A stretch of 64,000 bases of DNA from Metabacillus dongyingensis (GTDB taxonomy: Bacteria; Bacillota; Bacilli; Bacillales; Bacillaceae): contig NZ_CP082944.1 of assembly GCF_019933155.2 (NCBI RefSeq), positions 1,738,001 to 1,802,000 on the forward strand. Reading direction: 5' to 3'. Each line of letters begins with the position of its first letter. Within the stretch, counting starts at the first letter, position 1. Below are positions 58,839 through 64,000 of the stretch, piece by piece. The position numbers and the translations under genes are program-made. The notes below the pieces were generated by a model. The model was not told where the DNA came from. It searched no databases and saw nothing but the letters and a program-made list of their open reading frames with translations.

Positions 58839-60185
58839 ATGAAACGATTTAAATTATTCTTGCAAAAATTAACTCCGTTTCAGCTGATTGCAGCCTATTA
58901 CATTATCGCAGTCAGCGTTTCGGTAGCCTTGCTGAGCCTTCCTGTCGCCCATCAGGAAGGGGTGAAATGGGGATTTATGGACGGTCTTTTTACAGCTGTA
59001 AGCGCAGTAAGCGTGACTGGATTAAGTGTTGTTAATATATCAGATACTTTAACCGTACCAGGTATATTTATCCTCATGTTTGTTCTTCAGTTCGGAGGAA
59101 TTGGAGTCATGACGCTCGGTACCTTTATCTGGCTGATAGTCGGGAAACGAATTGGCCTCAGAGAGAGAAGATTGATCATGGCGGATCAAAATCAATATGC
59201 ACTTTCGGGAATTGTAAATTTGATGAAGCAAATATTGCTTTTAATCCTGCTTATCGAGTTCAGCGGCGGCATGATTCTCGGCATCTATTTCCTGAAATAC
59301 TATCCAACATGGCAGGAAGCTTTCCTGCACGGCTTTTTTAATTCTGTAAGTGCAACAACAAATGGAGGCTTTGACATTACGGGTGCTTCGATGATTCCAT
59401 ATGCTGATGATTATTTCATACAATTTGTCATTATTCTTTTGATTACATTAGGCGCTATCGGCTTCCCTGTTTTAATAGAGGTGAAAACCTTTTTATTCAG
59501 CAAAAAGGGAAAATACCGTTTTACGCTTTTTACGAAACTTACAACGGTTACATATAGTTTGCTGGTTATTGGCGGCACAATAATGATTGCTTTACTCGAA
59601 TTTCAATTTTTCTTTCAGGACAAATCATGGCATGAAACCCTTTTCTACTCGCTGTTTCAGTCAACCGCAACAAGAAGCGGCGGGCTGGCAACCATGGATG
59701 TCAGCCTGTTTTCAGAGGCAACTCTGCTGATTTTATGTATTTTGATGTTTATCGGTGCTTCCCCGAGCTCAGTCGGCGGAGGAATCCGGACTACTACATT
59801 TGCGCTGAATTTACTGGCGCTTTATCACTTTGCAAAAGGAAACAAGACGATCAAAATCTTCAAAAGAGAGCTGCACGAGGATGATGTGAAAAAGTCACTG
59901 GTTGTTACTTTGATGGCTTTCGTTCTTTGCTTTACATCCGTGTTCATCTTATCCATTACGGAAAGGTTCACCTTCATCGAAATCCTGTTTGAAGTATGCT
60001 CTGCATTCGGGACAACAGGGCTTTCAATGGGAATTACACCTGATTTGAGCATTATTGGAAAATGCATCATTATGATCCTCATGTTTATCGGCAGAATTGG
60101 AATTGTAACCTTTATCTACATTATCGGTTCAAAAGAAGTAAAACCAAATTACCATTATCCGAAAGAACGTGTCATTATAGGATAA
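58839..60185 (+). CDS. ktrD: Potassium uptake membrane subunit KtrD
   Basis: A 448-residue TrkH/KtrB-family channel subunit with four M1-P-M2 repeats; filter motifs VSAVSVTGLSVV, VSATTNGGFDIT, TATRSGGLATMD and CSAFGTTGLSMG are visible. It needs a KtrC-type NAD/c-di-AMP-binding subunit encoded elsewhere. The ATG at 58839 gives the length of B. subtilis KtrD (449); ATG 58827 is in frame but has no room for a ribosome site. It follows htpX as in B. subtilis. No c-di-AMP riboswitch is seen upstream. Confidence 0.9.
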   Translation: MKRFKLFLQKLTPFQLIAAYYIIAVSVSVALLSLPVAHQEGVKWGFMDGLFTAVSAVSVTGLSVVNISDTLTVPGIFILMFVLQFGGIGVMTLGTFIWLIVGKRIGLRERRLIMADQNQYALSGIVNLMKQILLLILLIEFSGGMILGIYFLKYYPTWQEAFLHGFFNSVSATTNGGFDITGASMIPYADDYFIQFVIILLITLGAIGFPVLIEVKTFLFSKKGKYRFTLFTKLTTVTYSLLVIGGTIMIALLEFQFFFQDKSWHETLFYSLFQSTATRSGGLATMDVSLFSEATLLILCILMFIGASPSSVGGGIRTTTFALNLLALYHFAKGNKTIKIFKRELHEDDVKKSLVVTLMAFVLCFTSVFILSITERFTFIEILFEVCSAFGTTGLSMGITPDLSIIGKCIIMILMFIGRIGIVTFIYIIGSKEVKPNYHYPKERVIIG

Positions 60186-60314
60186 ATAAAAGAAGCGGGC
60201 GTGTATTATGTGCCTGCTTTTTTATGGGCTGTGGAGTAAGAAACATCTATAAGGAAAATAATCCCTTGTCTGTGCTATACTTATACTATCAACAAATGGG
60301 AGAGATCAGATATA

Positions 60315-62327
60315 GTGAAAAAGAGTTGTATTTTAGCAGCAATTGTCTTGCTGATCATCGTTTTAGGCGCCTGTTCTAAAGGGCCAACGCCCGAAGAGAG
60401 ATTTCAGGAATATGTGAGCCTCTGGAATGAGCAAAAGTTTAACGAAATGTATGATTTCTTATCAGCAGACGCAAAAAACAAAATGACAGAAAAAGAGTTT
60501 ACAGAACGATACAAAAAAATCTATCAATCCATAGAAGTCAGCAATTTGAAAGTTACATATGACAAACCGGAAGAGGAAGCAGACAGGGGAGATGAGAAAA
60601 AAGCTTCTCTGCCATATGCTTTAAAGATGGAAACACTTGCTGGTCCCGTTGAATTTAAACAGGATGCTGTTTTTGTTCAGGAAGAGGCGGATAAAGAAGA
60701 AAATTGGTTTTTAGCGTGGAATCCATCGATGATTTTTCCGCAGCTGAAAGAAGGAGATGCTGTCCGTGTTTCTGAAATCAAGCCCTTGCGGGGAAGCATC
60801 TTTGATAAATACGGAAATGGAATTGCTATTCAGGCGAAAGTTCCTGAAATTCAAGTGGTTCCCGGTCAGCTTGGCGACAATCCTGAAAAAGTAAAGGCTG
60901 AAGCTGCGAAACTGCTGAATCTTTCTGTTGAAGATATAGACTCAAAGCTTTCAGCCAACTGGGTAAAGCCGAATGTCTCTGTACCGATCATGAAAGTTGA
61001 TCCAGCGAATAAAGAGCTGCTTAAAAAAGTAACCTCACTTCCGGGCTTTCAAAAAGCAGATGTTGACAGCAGATATTATCCGCAGGGAGAGAGTTCTGCC
61101 CATCTATCCGGATATGTCGGCAGCATTTCAGCGGAGCAGCTTGAGGACTTAAAGGATAAAGGGTATACAAGCACCTCGCAAATCGGTAAAGCCGGGCTTG
61201 AATATGTTTATGAGGAACGCCTGAGAGGAAAATCGGGCTATAGAATTTTTATTGATTCTTCAAATGAAACAATTGCTGAAACGCCTGCGAAAAATGGGGA
61301 AGACATTACGGTGACAATTGATTCAGATCTGCAAAAGCAGCTGTATAATCAGCTGAAAGGGGACTCAGGCACAGCGGTGGCTCTTCATCCTAAAACAGGA
61401 GAAACCCTCGCAATGGTCAGCAGTCCGTCCTATAATCCGAATCAATTTGTATTTGGCATGTCAAGTGCTGCGTACAGTGCATTGGCTGAGAATCCGCAAA
61501 AACCTCTCAGTGCCAAATTTAATAAAACCTTTTCACCGGGTTCTACATTTAAGGCAATAACAGCAGCAGTCGGTTTAAAGACCGGGGCCATTGAGCCTGA
61601 AGCTGTTAAGAAAATTAATGGTCCAACATGGCAAAAAGGACCTGAATGGGGCAAATATACGATTACGAGAGTTTCGGAAACCTATTCATCTGTTAATCTC
61701 GAACGTGCGCTTGTCTCATCAGATAATATTTATTTTGCTCAGGCAGCTTTAGATATCGGACCTGAAGCCTTTAAAAAGGGCCTGGAGGAATTTGGATTCA
61801 GTGAAGAGATTGATTATCCATTTCCAATTGCGACTTCCTCCATTTCAACTTCAGATTTAGCAGCTGAAGAAATTCTGCTTGCTGACTCAGGCTATGGACA
61901 AGGTGAAGTGCAAATGAGCCCTATGCATCTGGCTGCAGCCTATACTGTCTTTTTGAACGAAGGAAGCATGTTGAAGCCTTATCTTGAGAAAAAAGATCAG
62001 CCTGCGCCTGAGATTTGGAAAGAAGCGATTGTCAGCCCAGAGAATACCTCCATTATTTTGTCTGATTTAATCAAAGTCGTTGAAGATCCAACCGGAACAG
62101 CACATGAGCCGAAATTACCAAATATTATGCTGGCCGGCAAAACAGGAACCGCTGAACTGAAAACGACTAAGGAAGAAATCGGGAAGGAAAATGGCTGGTT
62201 TGTCGGGATGAACATGGAAAATCCTGAACTTTTGATAACGATGATGGTTGAGGACGTGAAAGACCGTGGAGGCAGTCACTATGTAGTACCGAAGGTTAAA
62301 CAAGTATTTTCAAGCTATCTGAAATAA
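60315..62327 (+). CDS. pbpC: Penicillin-binding transpeptidase PBP3
   Basis: A 670-residue class B PBP with lipoprotein signal LLIIVLGACSK, NTF2-like MecA_N domain (about 28-145), dimerisation domain (about 150-310, LRGSIFDKYGNGIA) and transpeptidase domain: active Ser in SPGSTFKAIT (SxxK), SSDNIYFA (SxN) and AGKTGTAEL (KTG). This layout is PBP3 (PbpC) of B. subtilis, related to PBP2a of S. aureus and usually of low beta-lactam affinity. GTG 60315 with GGGAGAG. Monocistronic. Confidence 0.92.
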   Translation: MKKSCILAAIVLLIIVLGACSKGPTPEERFQEYVSLWNEQKFNEMYDFLSADAKNKMTEKEFTERYKKIYQSIEVSNLKVTYDKPEEEADRGDEKKASLPYALKMETLAGPVEFKQDAVFVQEEADKEENWFLAWNPSMIFPQLKEGDAVRVSEIKPLRGSIFDKYGNGIAIQAKVPEIQVVPGQLGDNPEKVKAEAAKLLNLSVEDIDSKLSANWVKPNVSVPIMKVDPANKELLKKVTSLPGFQKADVDSRYYPQGESSAHLSGYVGSISAEQLEDLKDKGYTSTSQIGKAGLEYVYEERLRGKSGYRIFIDSSNETIAETPAKNGEDITVTIDSDLQKQLYNQLKGDSGTAVALHPKTGETLAMVSSPSYNPNQFVFGMSSAAYSALAENPQKPLSAKFNKTFSPGSTFKAITAAVGLKTGAIEPEAVKKINGPTWQKGPEWGKYTITRVSETYSSVNLERALVSSDNIYFAQAALDIGPEAFKKGLEEFGFSEEIDYPFPIATSSISTSDLAAEEILLADSGYGQGEVQMSPMHLAAAYTVFLNEGSMLKPYLEKKDQPAPEIWKEAIVSPENTSIILSDLIKVVEDPTGTAHEPKLPNIMLAGKTGTAELKTTKEEIGKENGWFVGMNMENPELLITMMVEDVKDRGGSHYVVPKVKQVFSSYLK

Positions 62328-62420
62328 AAGTAAACTAGAAGGAGTTTATTGCCAAGCAGTGCCGAAAAAATTGGCGATTGCCTATGGTACCTTGAAACAA
62401 GCAAAACTCTCTTTTGTGCT

Positions 62421-62457
62421 AAAAAAGAAGCTATTGCCGCCGGCAATAGCTTTTTTT
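62421..62457. terminator. Bidirectional intrinsic terminator
   Basis: AGCTATTGCC and GGCAATAGCT around GCC, flanked by A-run and T-run; between pbpC and the converging LytR-type gene. Confidence 0.92.
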
Positions 62458-63391
62458 ATGAATTCATAAATGTTTTGATCGCTTCTCTATTTTCTTCAAT
62501 ATTTAAATCTAAAACAGATCCGGCTCCATTGTATCTGGCATTTTCAAAGCTGCCGTCAACCGGGATGCGCATGGTTTCCAAATCGGATTTATTCGTGATA
62601 ATGTCTTTTGCAATGAAAATGCCTGTAGACGTATCCACATTTGTATTGATATAAGGTGTGATAACTCCTGCAAGTTTAGGCAATTTGGTTACACCCTCTA
62701 TAGTGAGCATATCTTTCATTAAAAGATTCATGACTTCCTGCTGGCGTCTTACTCTGCCGAAATCACTGTCGGCTCCGCCGCGGTAGCGCACGTACCCTAA
62801 TAGATGCTCACCATCAAGCTTCTGAAGACCAGGTTCGATCGTTACACCAATTTTTTCTGACATTTGACTCTCAACATTTATTTCCACACCTTCTGGGAAT
62901 GCTGTGTCAATCATGCTTTCAAACCCCTTGAAGTCAATGATTGCATAGTGCTGGATATCGATATCAAAGTTATGCTTAATTGTTTCGCGCAGCAGATCGG
63001 GACCGCCTATTGCAAATGCGGCATTTATTTTGTTCTGACCGTGTCCCGGAATTTCCACATAGGAATCACGCATAATGGAAAGCAGCTTTGGTTTATTTGT
63101 GTTTTCATTATACTGAGCAATCATGATTGTATCTGTGCGGGCATGCTTTTCTCCTCTTGAGTCACTGCCAAGCACCAGAACATTTGTGTTTCCATTTTCA
63201 TCTTTTTGGCCATTAAATGTATATTCAGTTTTTTTAATGTTTGCTTCTGCTGCTGTTTGATTTATGCCTGATACAAATTGATCGTAGGCGAACCATGCAA
63301 ACCCTGCAAACAGAAGAGTCAGGATAGAGAAAAAGACCAATATATTCTTTTTGCGGCTCTTTTTCTTTTGGAGATGATTATCTGAACGCAT
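62456..63391 (-). CDS. lytR: LytR-CpsA-Psr family wall polymer ligase
   Basis: A 311-residue LCP protein that attaches teichoic acids or other anionic polymers to peptidoglycan. N-terminal helix (ILVFFSILTLLFAGFAWF), then the LCP domain: VLVLGSDSRGEKHARTDTIM (Asp/Arg), LSIMRDSYVEIPGHGQNKIN, LDGEHLLGYVRYRGGADSDFG and RVRRQQEVM. ATG 63391 has GAGGGTAA. Could be LytR or the TagU paralogue; the fold assignment is secure. Confidence 0.9.
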   Translation of the reverse strand: MRSDNHLQKKKSRKKNILVFFSILTLLFAGFAWFAYDQFVSGINQTAAEANIKKTEYTFNGQKDENGNTNVLVLGSDSRGEKHARTDTIMIAQYNENTNKPKLLSIMRDSYVEIPGHGQNKINAAFAIGGPDLLRETIKHNFDIDIQHYAIIDFKGFESMIDTAFPEGVEINVESQMSEKIGVTIEPGLQKLDGEHLLGYVRYRGGADSDFGRVRRQQEVMNLLMKDMLTIEGVTKLPKLAGVITPYINTNVDTSTGIFIAKDIITNKSDLETMRIPVDGSFENARYNGAGSVLDLNIEENREAIKTFMNS

Positions 63392-63577
63392 GTATTACCC
63401 TCATTTCTTTAAATCATTGGAACTGACTAAAGTATACTTCTTTTTTACGATTAAAGGGGATGTTAGATTGTGGTAATGTTATGAATTGCAGCCTCAATAT
63501 CCTATTGTAAAGGATTTCATGTTTTCTGAAAAGAGAAAGATGAATCAGGAGCCTCTGTTAAGGGATAAATGTTTTTC

Positions 63578-63603
63578 TTAACAAAACTTAACAATCCTTT
63601 ACC
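63578..63603 (+). promoter_or_regulatory. Candidate PhoP box
   Basis: TTAACA (63578), TTAACA (63588) and TTTACC (63598) form direct repeats with a 10-base period, close to the PhoP pattern TTAACA with 4-6 base spacing. It lies 65-90 bases before a secreted nucleotidase gene, a plausible phosphate-starvation target. Confidence 0.5.
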
Positions 63604-63667
63604 TGTACTTTAGATGCGCTTCATTCTGGCGTGCTACGTTAGAAGCATCAAAAGGAGGGAAGCCGAT

Positions 63668-64000
63668 TTGAAACATACTGTGAAAATTGCATCCATGTTT
63701 TTTTTATTCGTTTTTATCCTTTTTCTTGCTTCTGTCTATGGCGGGAGCCAGGGCCGGGCTGGTACAGATGAAAATCAGCTGTCAGAGATTCATTTACTTG
63801 GTATGAATGATTTGCACGGACAGCTGAATACGCATTCCGTGCTTTCAGGAAAAAAAGTCGGCGGGGCAGAGTATCTTTCTGCTCATATTAACAGACTGAG
63901 ACAGGAGCACGAACACACGATGCTTGTTCATGCGGGTGATATGACAGGCGGAAGTCCCCCTATTTCTTCTCTTTATCAAGATGAACCGACCGTTCAATTT
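63668..64000 (+). CDS. Secreted 5'-nucleotidase / cyclic phosphodiesterase, 3'-truncated by window edge
   Basis: The first 111 codons of a metallophosphatase of the UshA/YfkN type. Signal peptide IASMFFLFVFILFLASVYG-like (about 8-27), then IHLLGMNDLHGQLN with the first metal ligands (Asp, His) and LVHAGDMTGGSPP with the second (Asp). TTG 63668 follows AAAAGGAGGG. It should release phosphate and nucleosides from extracellular nucleotides. The rest, including the C-terminal nucleotide domain and any wall anchor, lies beyond the window. Confidence 0.85.
   Translation, partial: MKHTVKIASMFFLFVFILFLASVYGGSQGRAGTDENQLSEIHLLGMNDLHGQLNTHSVLSGKKVGGAEYLSAHINRLRQEHEHTMLVHAGDMTGGSPPISSLYQDEPTVQF

Noticed and set aside
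1..64000. rRNA, tRNA or prophage genes
   Set aside because: No tRNA cloverleaf, rRNA core sequence, integrase or phage structural gene was recognised.

Overview
The window looks like the chromosome of a low-GC, endospore-forming Bacillaceae (Bacillus sensu lato, possibly Metabacillus or a relative). The evidence is strong AGGAGG-type ribosome sites, frequent TTG/GTG starts, and an alpha/beta-type SASP, a YjcZ-type peptide, a Spo0E-like phosphatase, SigI/RsgI, TnrA, FloT/YuaF and Ku/LigD. No rRNA, tRNA, phage or intact insertion sequence was found. From memory, a series of genes follows the B. subtilis 168 order ykoGHIJ, tnrA, ykoM, ykoU(ligD), ykoV(ku), ykoX, sigI, rsgI, sspD, ykrK, htpX, ktrD, with lineage-specific blocks inserted between them.

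Layout. 1-4.2 kb: end of a sugar uptake/catabolism operon (binding protein, small lipoprotein, YesL-type protein, sugar isomerase, Gfo/Idh/MocA dehydrogenase). 4.3-7.1 kb: YitT-type membrane protein, GAF-STAS protein, glycerophosphodiesterase. 7.1-11 kb: YkoGH-like two-component system with two PepSY proteins, then a YjcZ-type peptide. 11.3-13.5 kb: YuaF-FloT behind a near-consensus SigW promoter. 13.6-17.2 kb: CdaR regulator, GntP permease and glycerate kinase. 17.4-18.6 kb: single-helix peptide and a polymorphic-toxin remnant (SUKH immunity protein plus HNH toxin tip). 18.6-23.2 kb: two-component system and three-gene lantibiotic-immunity-type ABC exporter. 23.3-24.3 kb: array of twenty 52-bp units. 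24.5-30.8 kb: BI-1/YccA protein, then a second sugar operon (two Gfo dehydrogenases, two isomerases) with a LacI regulator and two GAAACGTTTC operators. 30.9-35.1 kb: AT-rich accessory stretch (double AbrB protein, lipoprotein, hypothetical protein, TPR protein, nucleotidyltransferase, Spo0E-like). 35.2-36.1 kb: OhrR/Ohr. 36.2-39.3 kb: subtilisin, a divergent NprR-like HTH-TPR regulator and a tiny secreted peptide carrying three exact copies of SEPDHPKIV. 39.4-45.3 kb: chemoreceptor, TnrA, small proteins, MobA, MarR regulator, membrane protein. 45.6-52.2 kb: LigD/Ku around a HAD phosphatase, aldehyde dehydrogenase, UppP, DedA. 52.3-60.2 kb: a frameshifted small gene, SigI-RsgI, SASP, FAD oxidoreductase, YkrK, HtpX, KtrD. 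60.3-64 kb: PBP3-like transpeptidase, LytR-CpsA-Psr enzyme, and the start of a secreted nucleotidase.

The most notable system is the protease / RRNPP regulator / triple-repeat peptide at 36.2-39.05 kb. It has the layout of a peptide quorum-sensing circuit like NprR-NprX. The three nonapeptide copies differ from one another only at synonymous positions, so selection appears to act on the peptide itself. Other notable items are the 52-bp array with its 156-bp higher-order duplication, the toxin remnant, the frameshifted membrane-protein gene at 52.3 kb, and a decayed Bacillaceae-type intergenic element upstream of ktrD.
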